Below are positions 24,001 to 40,191 of a DNA stretch of 64,000 nucleotides, piece after piece. The stretch is from Cyanoderma ruficeps (lineage: Eukaryota > Chordata > Aves > Passeriformes > Timaliidae), in the NCBI GenBank assembly GCA_008694505.1, contig VZDJ01000046.1, positions 2,877,959 through 2,941,958 on the forward strand, written 5' to 3'. The notes under the pieces are model-generated. The model did no database searches and was not told where the DNA came from. It saw nothing but the letters and a program-made list of their open reading frames with translations. The translations under genes and the position numbers were made by a program. Within the stretch, counting starts at the first letter, position 1. Each line of letters opens with the position of its first letter.

Positions 24001-26741
24001 ATTGTGAAAGAACACAGAACACTTCTTGATTCAGTGGCTGGGGTTAAGAATGATCCAGCTGGAGCAGAAATTCCTAAAGCTCTATAAAAATGAGGTGGGA
24101 TTTATTCTCTTTTCTCTTCCCCCTGTTTTGCAGCTGGTCCCAATGACTGCCTACCTGACTGTTCCAGTCCTGGAGCTCTCCTGTGACATGGTTGATTTCC
24201 AGACCTGCTTTGTTGCACAGACCAAGACAGAACATGTCTTCCTGTATAACCAGAGTGGCTGCAGAAGCTACTGGACTGCTTTGCTGGGTATTCTGGTTTT
24301 GCAATCGATTTCCTTGTTACAGAGTCTCACTATTCAGTGTTTTTATTAGGACTGTATGCACTCAGTATTGGAGGCAATATGTGATGATCTTGGGTGCAAA
24401 CACATATGGGCTGCTTTTGTTCTCACTTATGTGGGCTTTTCCCCTCCTCTCTCTCCCCTGCCTTTTTGCCATTATTGTACCACTACTGATTTCAGCAGTT
24501 ACTTCACATCTAACCAAAAGATCAAATCTCAGCCGTCACAATTCTTGCTCTGCTCATTTATAAATCAGTCCTGAGGGGCAACAAGAAGCAGCAACTCCTC
24601 ATGGGCTCAGTTTGAGCATGAGCCTAATGCTGTTAATAACAGATGGGCTCCAGAGGAAAGAAGATCAGGGCCTTATTATTTCAATGTGGAGACCACTGCT
24701 CACTGCCCTTGATTAGAAGATGAAAGCAGAGTCTGGGCACATGCACAGAAACCCTCTGACAGTGTGAGACATCATTTATTAGTTGCTCAGCAGAGATGCA
24801 TTGCCCTGAGTGCTACTTGCTGTACACTTACACAAAGGGTCTTGTATGGCTTTGTTTGATATTTGCCCCTTCCACTGCAGATGAACAGAAAAGGCCTAAG
24901 GCCATGGAAGTATTTTCCATTTTCCCAACTAAAGGCATTTTGGAGGGACGTGAAGGGAAGGCACCTACCAGAGAGATTCTGCAGATCAGCTTTTCTCCAA
25001 GGTACAGTTAACAGGACTGAAATTGTGCTGTTGACAGAGAGCTGGGGTTGTTCAGCCTAGAGAAGCCTCTGGGGAGGCTCAGAGCCCCTTCCAGTGCTTA
25101 AAGGGGCTCCAGGAGAGCTGGAGAGAGACTTGGGACAAAGGCCTGGAGTGATGGGACAAGGGGGAATGGCTTCACACTGCCAGAGGGCAGGGTTAGATTA
25201 GAAAGAACTTCTGCATTGTGAGTGAGGGTGCTGAGGCACAGGTTGCCCAGAGAAGCTGTGGCTGCCCCATCTCTGGAATTATTTAAGGCCAGGCTGGATG
25301 AGGCTTTGAGCAACCTGTTCTAGTGAAAGGTTTCCCTGCCCAGGGCAGAGGCTTGGAACAAAATGAGGTTTGCTGTCTCTTCCAGTCCAAAATATTCCAT
25401 GATTCTATGATGACCCAAAGACTTTAATTTCTTTGTTCTGGTTAGAGAGATGCAACTCCTTTAAAAAAAATCATTTTCCATTACAACTTGTTTTTGGAGG
25501 TTATCACATGGTTAAAATGTTATAAAAGTTAAAATGTGATTTCAGTGAGCTCTGAAAACTGCTGACAGGGAAATTTCAAGCAAACTGTAGGTGAGTTATG
25601 GTCATAATTCCATCTCCTTGGAACACAATCCAGCCACTTCCATCACTGGAGCTACTGCTATCACAGTGGGACGGAGCCTAGAGCAGCTGCACTGAAAAAA
25701 CTGTCCCTGCTTAGAGGAGCATGGTGGACCAGAAGCCTCCCCAGGCTCCTGATTGCTTAAATTTTTCTGAAATTCTGCTGAATATGCCTGAAGCACTTCT
25801 TTTTGTCTGACAGATCCACTACTCAGCATGGCTGAAAATGCCTGGAAATACCAGAAACCAAAGGTGTTGCTTTATAACAGCCAGCTCATCCGTGGGGGCT
25901 CCATAGGAAGAATTCGCCACACAGCAGAGTGTGGGATCAGTGTGGCATTAGGAGATAATTATATGCAAGGTGTGAGGTGATTTTAATAATTCACCTCCCC
26001 AAATCAGTGTTCTTTCTGCAGGGGAATTGTTTTATGAGAATATAAAAAAACAAAGACTGTCTGAAAGAACAGGCATTTGCCTCAGGCCCTTGAAACAGCT
26101 GCCACTTGGACATAGAGAAGTCCTTCAGAGGAGCAGTCTCAGGAGCACTGTGTGGCACTAGCCTTGGGCAAATTATGCTCTTTAACTTGGTGCAAAACTA
26201 GAGTTGTTGTAACCTTTTTGATGTTAATTTACAGTTTGGACTCCACTGACAGCCCCTTGTCTCAGGGGAGTGACAGAAACTTTTCCCTTCAAACTTTGTC
26301 ACAGGGAGGAGTTTCCACATCAAGGCAGTTGCAGGTGTTTGCTCCCAGCAGAGCTTAATTTCATTTATCCACCTAAACCAGCATTTCACAAGTAGGATGA
26401 TATTCTCATTCTTTCAAGCACGCATCCCATGTCTTCAGGCACAGACCTGAACATTCTTTTCACACACCTTGTACTGTACCTGTGTTACACAGCCCTGAGC
26501 ACTTGGCTCTAACATTAGTGACTTGTACTTGTGACTTGGAGTGTTCTTAGGACACCATTCTCCCCTTTTCATCTCATCCCTAAACACAGGGCTGCACGTA
26601 GCTGTAACTGAACTTACTGCTGTGCATTTTAGGAGCAACACTGAGTATGAAGCCGTTGTGACCATTTCTGGAATGCTGGAAGAGAAGCCTTGCAAGTTGT
26701 ACCTCAGAGGGCGAGGAGTGCACCCTGGGAAGGTGCATTAA
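1..26741 (+). CDS. DLEC1: DLEC1 (CFAP81), cilia/flagella-associated ASH-domain protein, 3' part, 30 exons
   Basis: Thirty GT-AG exons join in one frame to give 1319 residues ending at TAA 26739-26741. The human protein is about 1755 residues, so roughly the first 430 lie left of the window. Exon order and phases give a protein that aligns with remembered human DLEC1 from end to end, for example DCGSCLVGG, RHLIRFEPQNPHTS, NNMWGEYQDNLVCK and GGGSSDIYISFTPLVLP. The product is a run of immunoglobulin-like ASH/MSP-type beta domains of the HYDIN/CFAP class. No transmembrane segment or enzyme motif is seen. Family knowledge places DLEC1 in motile cilia and sperm flagella (Chlamydomonas FAP81 is an axonemal central-pair protein) and describes it as a candidate tumour suppressor in human. 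It lies tail to tail with ACAA1, the arrangement found in mammals. Confidence in identity is very high; individual exon edges rest on consensus splice sites plus phase. Confidence 0.96.
2..146 (+). CDS. DLEC1: DLEC1 exon a (partial, left edge)
   Basis: Encodes fragment residues 1-48 plus one base, with the stretch YTVQFIPEYLGEYEDYIL. The window begins inside this exon. Donor GTCAGT at 147; the in-frame stop at about 176 falls in the intron, which supports the splice. Confidence 0.85.
903..1039 (+). CDS. DLEC1: DLEC1 exon b
   Basis: Acceptor TTGCAG at 897-902 and donor GTGAGT at 1040. Carries DCGSCLVGG and KFSIMPEKAWP, a classic start of an ASH-type domain. Ends in phase 0. Confidence 0.93.
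1929..2021 (+). CDS. DLEC1: DLEC1 exon c
   Basis: Thirty-one codons with PFGIQPAVLELAPGQ. Acceptor CCTTAG, donor GTTAGT. The long T-rich tract at 1888-1918 is the polypyrimidine stretch. Confidence 0.92.
2274..2364 (+). CDS. DLEC1: DLEC1 exon d
   Basis: Begins VVFFPSLPEASQETF. Acceptor TTTCAG, donor GTTCGT, phase 1 end. Continues the beta domain begun in the previous exon. Confidence 0.92.
2500..2595. repeat. T/G-rich low-complexity block
   Basis: Almost only T and G on the + strand, with several G-runs (GGGG, GGG, GGG, GGGG). Intron of DLEC1. Confidence 0.85.
3346..3508 (+). CDS. DLEC1: DLEC1 exon e
   Basis: Encodes GLGELVALELLF and RHLIRFEPQNPHTS, then KEKTLVIKNS. Acceptor TTCCAG, donor GTATGT, phase 2 end. 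Close to remembered human DLEC1. Confidence 0.95.
3509..5184 (+). other. DLEC1 intron, nothing recognised
   Basis: 1.7 kb AT-rich intron with no exon or repeat family recognised. Confidence 0.6.
5185..5377 (+). CDS. DLEC1: DLEC1 exon f
   Basis: Encodes VELPFFWQITKPNLKPL and NPERGVLLPCADHEFILTY. Acceptor TTTGCAG, donor GTATGG. This completes an ASH domain with the usual FxW core. Confidence 0.95.
5378..6706 (+). other. DLEC1 intron, nothing recognised
   Basis: 1.3 kb with short chance open frames on both strands and no family features. Confidence 0.6.
6707..6765 (+). CDS. DLEC1: DLEC1 exon g (59 bp)
   Basis: Short exon encoding LKSYHSVIQMVLRDIPQP. Acceptor GAGCAG, donor GTAAGC, phase 2 end. 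Confidence 0.93.
7261..7435 (+). CDS. DLEC1: DLEC1 exon h
   Basis: Encodes VIALEIEVKGSTEPF and PYAIIIPGENFIGVNVKK. The acceptor is CCCAAAG at 7260, chosen because it alone restores the frame; a TTTAG five bases later does not. Donor GTTTGT. Confidence 0.93.
7436..8728 (+). other. DLEC1 intron
   Basis: 1.3 kb; only the A/C-rich tract at 8399-8442 stands out. Confidence 0.6.
8399..8442. repeat. A/C-rich low-complexity tract
   Basis: Two A10-11 runs separated by CCC. Intron of DLEC1; may be the remnant of a retroelement tail. Confidence 0.8.
8729..8822 (+). CDS. DLEC1: DLEC1 exon i
   Basis: Encodes LWNNSKTLIKYTWEK and IIEIEPRTGVI. Acceptor GTTTCAG, donor GTAAAG, phase 1 end. Confidence 0.95.
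9058..9188 (+). CDS. DLEC1: DLEC1 exon j
   Basis: Encodes CCEFVLAISGSKPGLVSR and EPVVLHVEAAFK. Acceptor TCCTAG, donor GTAAGG, phase 0 end. Confidence 0.94.
9497..9655 (+). CDS. DLEC1: DLEC1 exon k
   Basis: Fifty-three codons with SLRFGLTKQGETVSRTF and VPAQWRMQESQVF. Acceptor CCTAG, donor GTAAGT. The 'x-FG-x(n)-G' pattern marks the start of a new ASH repeat. Confidence 0.95.
10434..10573 (+). CDS. DLEC1: DLEC1 exon l
   Basis: Encodes FTIQPSAGEIPPLG and LQTVLELEVENGKG. Acceptor CCCAG, donor GTAAGG, phase 2 end. Confidence 0.95.
10816..10969 (+). CDS. DLEC1: DLEC1 exon m
   Basis: Encodes LPVFVEVQTPQVCLISS and GVPVKATSKLFNQTLLP. Acceptor TTCCAG, donor GTAAAT. Confidence 0.95.
10970..12046 (+). 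other. DLEC1 intron, nothing recognised
   Basis: 1.1 kb. The minus-strand open frames of about 100 codons here have no exon signals or family match. Confidence 0.6.
12047..12157 (+). CDS. DLEC1: DLEC1 exon n
   Basis: Thirty-seven codons with SPASGTLGPNEEKEF. Acceptor TGGCAG, donor GTAAGT, phase 0 both ends. Confidence 0.95.
12816..12921 (+). repeat. CR1 LINE 3' fragment
   Basis: Ends in the typical CR1 tail TCCAACCTAAATGATTCTAT. Short and diverged, in a DLEC1 intron. Confidence 0.8.
13225..13355 (+). CDS. DLEC1: DLEC1 exon o
   Basis: Encodes GELKGLMLSCSVEDMAEP and LFLSISGEVKGLHV. Acceptor TTTCAG, donor GTAATC, phase 2 end. Confidence 0.94.
13713..13898 (+). CDS. DLEC1: DLEC1 exon p
   Basis: Encodes LLLDFGSEVAFKDVVKRQL and APFTLEVEYF. 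Acceptor TGGCAG, donor GTGAGT, phase 2 end. Confidence 0.94.
13990..14048 (+). CDS. DLEC1: DLEC1 exon q (59 bp, basic linker)
   Basis: Encodes the basic stretch LLKRRGPVTEHAARKAKS, the counterpart of a poorly conserved linker in human DLEC1. Acceptor TTCAAG is weak; it is chosen because it joins both neighbours in frame. Donor GTATGA. Confidence 0.78.
14049..15199 (+). other. DLEC1 intron
   Basis: 1.15 kb, with a pyrimidine-rich stretch near 14250-14310. No gene seen. Confidence 0.6.
15200..15351 (+). CDS. DLEC1: DLEC1 exon r
   Basis: Encodes LLSEGRGAAFYIQPSTG and NNMWGEYQDNLVCK. Acceptor CTTCAG, donor GTAGGT. Confidence 0.95.
15787..15899 (-). repeat. CR1 LINE 3' fragment, antisense
   Basis: Begins ACAGAATCACTAGGTTGG and continues with CAAGTCCAACCCATGCC, the reverse complement of a CR1 tail. 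Confidence 0.8.
15958..16061 (+). CDS. DLEC1: DLEC1 exon s
   Basis: Encodes VGDLQPKLIPMQMTVKGCP. Acceptor AATAG, donor GTATAG, phase 2 end. Confidence 0.93.
16737..16807 (+). CDS. DLEC1: DLEC1 exon t
   Basis: Encodes FGTQVSGGSPVLRRVQLNN. Acceptor TTCAG, donor GTAAGG, phase 1 end. Confidence 0.94.
17152..17189. other. Poly-T run with 3-base assembly gap
   Basis: N at 17169-17171 inside a T homopolymer. The gap is an unresolved run length and lies in an intron, so DLEC1 coding is not affected. Confidence 0.95.
17446..17663 (+). CDS. DLEC1: DLEC1 exon u
   Basis: Encodes DIRLDLQVYNLEPDDEKL and LLVLFGDPFPPVD, then an acidic, Ser-rich linker. Acceptor TTCAG, donor GTCAGC; the in-frame TAG at 17673 is intronic. 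Confidence 0.92.
18660..18794 (+). CDS. DLEC1: DLEC1 exon v
   Basis: Starts in a Ser/Glu-rich linker and ends with ISVLVRPHEGVPADSPYSV. Acceptor CTGCAG, donor GTAAGC, phase 0 both ends. Confidence 0.94.
18795..20029 (+). other. DLEC1 intron, nothing recognised
   Basis: 1.2 kb; G+C rises in the last 100 bases before the next exon. Confidence 0.6.
20030..20152 (+). CDS. DLEC1: DLEC1 exon w
   Basis: Encodes GGGSSDIYISFTPLVLP and LGFMSLDDK, the best conserved ASH domain of the C-terminal half. Acceptor GGCAG, donor GTAAAC. Confidence 0.96.
20706..20942 (-). repeat. CR1 LINE 3' fragment, antisense
   Basis: Contains GGGTTGGAAAGGACCTTCTT, CCTTGAATGGTTCCAGAGAT and CTCACCACCCTCAGAGTGAA, all landmarks of the CR1 3' end in reverse. 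Confidence 0.92.
21117..21211 (+). CDS. DLEC1: DLEC1 exon x
   Basis: Encodes VPPLRVHMEAVLRHP. Acceptor TGGCAG, donor GTAAGT, phase 2 end. It lies just after an antisense CR1 copy. Confidence 0.92.
21303..21387 (+). CDS. DLEC1: DLEC1 exon y
   Basis: Encodes LEVEMDHDRG and MVFYSVASDLLPARPFYG. Acceptor ACTCAG, donor GTAAGT. Confidence 0.94.
21916..22125 (+). CDS. DLEC1: DLEC1 exon z
   Basis: Seventy codons: ITQSLKLMNCTKVPLYFRL, then a Ser/Thr/Lys/Glu-rich, probably disordered insert, then YPQQNILV. Acceptor CTCCAG, donor GTAGGC. Confidence 0.94.
23024..23185 (+). CDS. DLEC1: DLEC1 exon aa
   Basis: Fifty-four codons: VKVSFHTTLELLRYQHLP and NLVIEHSNCTTQ. Acceptor CCACAG, donor GTAAGG. Confidence 0.95.
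24134..24287 (+). CDS. DLEC1: DLEC1 exon ab
   Basis: Encodes DFQTCFVAQTKTEHVFLYN and GCRSYWTALLG. Acceptor TTGCAG, donor GTATTC, phase 1 end. Confidence 0.95.
24881..25001 (+). CDS. DLEC1: DLEC1 exon ac
   Basis: Encodes VFSIFPTKGILEGREGK and ILQISFSPR. Acceptor CTGCAG, donor GTACAG, phase 2 end. Confidence 0.94.
25002..26632 (+). other. Last DLEC1 intron, with CR1 and an unexplained open block
   Basis: 1.6 kb. Holds the sense CR1 (25036-25410) and a 60-codon open block at about 25812-25979 that has splice-like ends but does not fit the frame of its neighbours. Confidence 0.6.
25036..25410 (+). repeat. CR1 LINE 3' fragment, sense, longest copy
   Basis: About 375 bases with GTTGCCCAGAGAAGCTGTGG and AGGCTTTGAGCAACCTG, ending CCATGATTCTATGA. 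It lies in the last DLEC1 intron. Confidence 0.93.
26633..26741 (+). CDS. DLEC1: DLEC1 last coding exon, stop TAA
   Basis: Encodes SNTEYEAVVTISGMLEEKP and LYLRGRGVHPGKVH then TAA. Acceptor TTTTAG. The C-terminus after LRGRG is shorter than in human. Confidence 0.94.
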
Positions 26742-27093
26742 GCAGGACAATGAGGGACAGATGTCAAGGTAACAGATTGGATGCAGATGTGCCATCAGCT
26801 GAGCCTGTATTTTATCTACTTCTGTTGTTTTAGAGGGGACTGGAATTTCAGCAGAATGAAAATTTAGGTTTTCAGTAAATTGGGAAAGGAATTCTCATGG
26901 TACCTTAACCAGTCATAATCACATTCTGTACTGTTACTTTTATTGCTGTGATAAGTTTAGCTTTATCACAGAACAAAATCTTAAATTGCAAAGCAGCTGT
27001 GTAAGTCAGGCCAAAGCCCTGTACAGAGCCCAGCATGCCTTGAATTACAGCTAAGGACTATTCATACCTTAAAGTAGCTTTTGTTTTGCCTCA

Positions 27094-27099
27094 TTTATT
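27094..27099 (-). terminator. ACAA1: Candidate ACAA1 poly(A) signal (AATAAA on -)
   Basis: First canonical hexamer found on the minus strand after the ACAA1 stop. It implies a 3' UTR of about 1.5 kb, which overlaps the DLEC1 3' end. A variant hexamer nearer the stop may be used instead. Confidence 0.35.
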
Positions 27100-27129
27100 T
27101 GTTTGACATTAAAATGGACACTGACACAC

Positions 27130-27135
27130 AATAAA
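27130..27135 (+). terminator. DLEC1: Candidate DLEC1 poly(A) signal AATAAA
   Basis: First canonical hexamer downstream of the stop, about 390 bases after it. Cleavage site not determined. Confidence 0.5.
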
Positions 27136-28641
27136 AGCAAGAATTGGTGAATAGGCCAGCATTCCCCAGGCTGTTTTCTCAGTGCCTTACATGAAAAGGG
27201 GAAGAGCCAACTTTCCCTGGGCTCCTTGGAAAATTACCAACCTGTGTGTTTCATCATGCTTGGGCCTTGAGAACATCCCCTTCAGTAACAGAGGGAGGAA
27301 CCCTTCTTCCTTTTCATTCTTTCCCCCCACATGGTTCCCATTTACTCTCACTTCTCTTTAAATTATTTTAGTATTATTTTAGCTAAAGGTCGCTGGAATT
27401 CCCACTTCTGAGTCTGTTAAATTTTCCACTCCCTTTAAATAAAAGGCTTTTGTTAATGGCTCATTATCCCCTCTAAAAAATTCCATTTTTTGGCTCTACA
27501 CATGGCCTGTGTGATTGCTGGGTGAGACTACAGCATGGGATTGTGAAAATATCAAAGAGCTCTAACTCATCATGACCTTCAACTAAAAATCATCATAAAA
27601 AGGAAACAAATGTATTGCAAGAACCCAGTTGTATTATTAAGTGCAAAAAACAAAAGTCAGGACAAAGAACTTCGGTTTGTTACAAATTTAAAGCAGCAAT
27701 GAGTACATTTCTTTTTCAAGCAGAGTTTCAGTGATCTTCCTGTTCAGACAAGAGAAGAAATAAGGGATGACAAAAGACAGGATGGAACATGTTTGTATTA
27801 GCACTGAAGGACTGAGCTGTCACTGATGCTCATGTAGTGCTTGCAGTAAATGTAATGCTGCAATTTGCTTTGTGTTAGGTAAGTAAATATGATTAATCAC
27901 AACATTGTCCCTGGAGTCACACAAACTGATACTCAGACATGTACTGTAAAAGAAGGAATGGCCACATCCAAATCCTGGCTTCTAGCAATTGAACAGAACC
28001 TTTCCATTCAGGCATTTCCTGTGGAAATTATGTTCCAGTCCTTCCACTTTCCCCCACTGGAGGCTTCAGAGCAGCTCCACCAGCAGGGAGCTACAGCCCA
28101 TCCTCCAGTGCAGGGACAATTTAAGACACAGACAACTTCTGACCAGGCTAGGACAGACACAGTTGTAAAGGCAAGGATGTCAAGTCTTTGCTTCAAAACA
28201 AGCTCTTTTAAACTTCTTACAAAATGGTGAAACCTTCCAAGGAAATGCTGGAAAAGTCTTCTCACGTGGACTGATGTCTTCATTTTGAGTGACTCTCTTT
28301 GCCAATATGTCATACAAAAATACTGTCCCATGAACTATTTCCCTCTGGTAACATTGACAGAATAAAGAGATCAATTAAATTAAAAATATTCATTCATAAT
28401 CACCACACCAGGGCCTGTACTTGAATTTCAGCTGAGCTAATTTCTTATGTCAGGAAGCCATGTGCCAGTTTTGCATGTCCTCACCTTCTTCACAGAGCTG
28501 CACCATTAATTCTACTTCACAATTTCTGCCTAAAATTTGTAGATTCAGTAACAAATCCCAGAACCCACTTGATTTCAGTGGAAATCACTTGCTAGGGAAG
28601 GCAGAGAGTGAGCTGTGGTGTTGTTCTGTCAGCACTGGAGC

Positions 28642-37446
<8,805 letters not shown>

Positions 37447-37570
37447 CTTCTCACGGGAACGGCTCGTCTGCATGAGCCCGCCCCCTCATTTGCATACCGG
37501 GAGCGGGACAGACCGCGGGTTCATTTGCATGTCTCCGCCCCTCTCATTTGAATGACCCCGCCCCCGACGA
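37447..37570 (-). promoter_or_regulatory. ACAA1: ACAA1 promoter: GC boxes with octamer motifs
   Basis: ATTTGCAT (octamer ATGCAAAT on -) occurs at 37488-37495 and 37523-37530, with a one-mismatch copy ATTTGAAT at 37546-37553. GC boxes lie at 37477-37485, 37535-37541 and 37556-37565. No TATA box is seen, and the surroundings are CpG-rich, as expected for a housekeeping start. The position directly upstream of the start codon makes a promoter role likely; factor binding is inference. Confidence 0.65.
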
Positions 37571-37760
37571 ACCAAGTTAAATTAAAAATAAAAACGGGGG
37601 AAAGGGGAAAAAAAAGGGAGGGGAGGCGAAAGAAGGGGGGGGAAAGAAAGGGGGGGAAAAGAACAGAGTAGAGAAAATAGGAAGAGTAGGGAAATAAGGG
37701 AAGGAGTGGGAAAATGAAGATGAAATTACTCAAAAATTTAAAATAAAAATAAATAAATGA
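37570..37760. repeat. Polypurine (A/G) low-complexity tract
   Basis: On the + strand almost all purine from about 37587 to 37720, with runs of 6-8 G (for example 37636-37643) and 6-8 A, then A-rich to 37780. It directly abuts the ACAA1 promoter. Confidence 0.85.
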
Positions 37761-38014
37761 AAATAAACGAAAATTAAGTTTAGAAGCATAAAACCCCACG
37801 CATCAGGAGTCCAAGGTGGAATGTCAGGACAAAGGGACACACAGAACCATTGGCTCAGAGAGCTGCACAGATTCATCTGCTCTAGAAAAACCCAGGAACC
37901 ATCAAATCTTTGTCACCGCTCTGTCCCCAGATGGTGACACCAAGTGCCCCCCACCCCTGCCCTGCTGGGAAGGGGCTGTACTGGTGAGCAGGGGACAGGC
38001 AATAGAAATGTAGG

Positions 38015-38102
38015 TTCATGGATTCATTAAGGTTGGAAAAGACCTCCGAGATCACTGAATCCAGCCATGTTCACCAGCAAACCACATCCCCGAGTGCCAC
38101 AT
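38015..38102 (-). repeat. CR1-like fragment, antisense
   Basis: GATTCATTAAGGTTGGAAAA and GACCTCCGAGATCACTGAAT match the tail of a diverged CR1 subfamily. Confidence 0.75.
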
Positions 38103-38958
38103 TCCACCACTCTCCTGCTCCAGTCCAACCCCCAAAAGGAATTAATTCCTCCATGGACACATGGCAGCGTGCAGGGAAAGTCATAGAGCCCGCTACAGGC
38201 AAAATAAAATAAAAACAAACCAAACAAACAGAAAATGACTTTACATGGCAGAATAATTCCATTTGCTTTTCCTAGTTCCATTCTGTACATCAGAACACTG
38301 TAAGGGTTTTACAAACCAGAAAGGCAAAGGCACCTGAGGAGTGTCTCACACACACTCACACTCACCACATCCATCCACGGGAGGATTTTGGTGGTTTGAG
38401 GGTCCTGGGAGCATTTTGGAGCAGCCAGGAGCCCCCCTTTGGCTCTCAAATCTTTGGAAAGAAGGAAAACACCCACCCACCATTGAACGGCTGAGAAAAC
38501 CCAAACCAAACAGATTTAATGAAAAAAGAGAAAACAGCTTGAAAATGGTTTTGATTTTTCTTTTTTTTTAAGCTTTGGTGAACACACACTTTGTTACCCT
38601 CTTCTGCCAAACCCATTCCCAGACAACACTGATTTTTTTTTTTCCTTGTATTTGTTTTCATCCATGCCATATTACTGACCAGACTGATGGATTTGGTCCT
38701 ATTCACAGAATAAAATTCTTCATTCCCCTCAGCAAAAGGAAACTCTTCCCCCTCCCCACGGGGAGCTGCCCATCACCACCATGGGTGACTGACACAACCC
38801 TCAGAGCTGTTCCAGCATTGCTCCCCAGATTCCCTGGAACCTGGGCTGGCAATAAATGGCCTCAGTAGCTTTCAAATGTATAGGGAATTTGTTCAGGAAT
38901 TTCTTTTCATTTGCCCTAATACAGTGTTTAGTTTTTAAAAAACTGAAATAATTCTTAA

Positions 38959-39136
38959 AATCATAAAATCTTTCAATGGTTTGAGTTGGAAGGGACCTTA
39001 GAGTTCATCGCATTCCAACCCCTTGCCATGGGGTAGGGACACTTTTTCACTAGACCAGTTTGGTCCAAGCCATATCCAACCCTGATCCTGAACATTTCCA
39101 GAAATGGGACATCCACAGCTACACTGGGCAACCTCC
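38959..39136 (-). repeat. CR1 LINE 3' fragment, antisense
   Basis: GAGTTGGAAGGGACCTTAGA, CTTGCCATGGGGTAGGGACA and CACTAGACCAGTTTGGTCCA are CR1 landmarks. Confidence 0.9.
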
Positions 39137-40164
39137 TAAATCTTGCTTCTCTGTTCAGAGCTGAGGACATGGGCATGCTCTCACCACCACAACCAGCGGT
39201 GCAAAGTCTTGATCTCTTCCACATGGAAGAATTCAAGGATGTGTTCACACAAACAAACAATTTGTCACTTTCCTCTTAAGTCTAAGCAACACTTTTCATT
39301 TTCACTGAAAACCAGCATTAAAATAAACTTGTGTCTGACATGCTGGCCTGAGGATGGAACCTCCTGGTAACTGCTTTTTGAACCCTTTGCTGAGTCAGTG
39401 GAAACAGCTAATGCAGCAGGGAAGGGGGAGATGGGATGGTGCAAATAATCCCAAACCCCCCAAGGTCTGATTGATTAATTAACTAGCTTCCAGGGACTCT
39501 GTGCATGCTTCCTGCCCAGGTTTTCCAGCAGGGTAGTGCTGATCAGAAGCTGTAGCCCAGCTCTGCTTTTAACTGGCCCATTTTCTCATATAACTTCAAA
39601 CCCACTGAGGTAAGGAATCTGCTTCCAGCTGCCCTCGACTGCTGCTGCTCCACTTTCCCAGTCTGAGGCTCCGGTGTCCTGCAGCTGCTCCCCTGGGCAC
39701 CACCATGGAAGTGATGTTCCCCTTCCCTGTACCCGGGGATGGTCCACAAGGCACAGAGGTGGAGGTGCCCAGAGGTGGACACATCCACATTCACAAGCAC
39801 CAGTCCACTCTGCCTAATTTTAGGCACTCTCTTGGGTTTTACAGAGATCCACTGGGCTCTCCCTGTAGCTCCACTTCCAGAACACGATGGCATCCCTCCA
39901 GACCCAGCACAGGCATGGCTCAGCAGAACTGTGGCTGTGAGCAGAGCTGTCCTTGCTGAGATTCCCTTCAGCTCCCCCCTGAATCCCGATGGCCCCCAGC
40001 ACAATCTGGCTGCTGCTCAGCCCTGCCCACCACCACCATCGACAGCATTTAAACACCACCACCATCATTTAACCATCCCTCAGCCCGTGGCAGGGGTCCC
40101 GGGCATCCGTCCGCGGGCGTACCCGGCAGAGACCTCCTGCACCCCGAGAAGACCCCCTCGTTCC

Positions 40165-40191
40165 CAGACTCACACACGCACACACACACAA
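40165..40191. repeat. (CA)n microsatellite
   Basis: Imperfect CA repeat at the left side of the kinase 3' CpG island. Confidence 0.85.

Larger units (their letters stand above)
26742..28641. other. Convergent 3' region between DLEC1 and ACAA1
   Basis: 1.9 kb with no coding exon. It holds the 3' UTRs of both genes. AATAAA at 27130-27135 on + is the first canonical poly(A) signal after the DLEC1 stop. TTTATT at 27094-27099 (AATAAA on -) is a candidate for ACAA1; another TTTATT lies at 26939-26944. No repeat family was recognised here. Confidence 0.6.
37800..40080. other. Intergenic region between ACAA1 promoter and kinase 3' end
   Basis: No exon recognised. It contains two antisense CR1 fragments (38015-38102, 38959-39136) and should include the kinase 3' UTR and poly(A) site. 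The only minus-strand hexamer-like site noted is the variant ATTAAA (TTTAAT at about 38514). In mammals MYD88 starts in this position; nothing resembling it was found. Confidence 0.5.
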
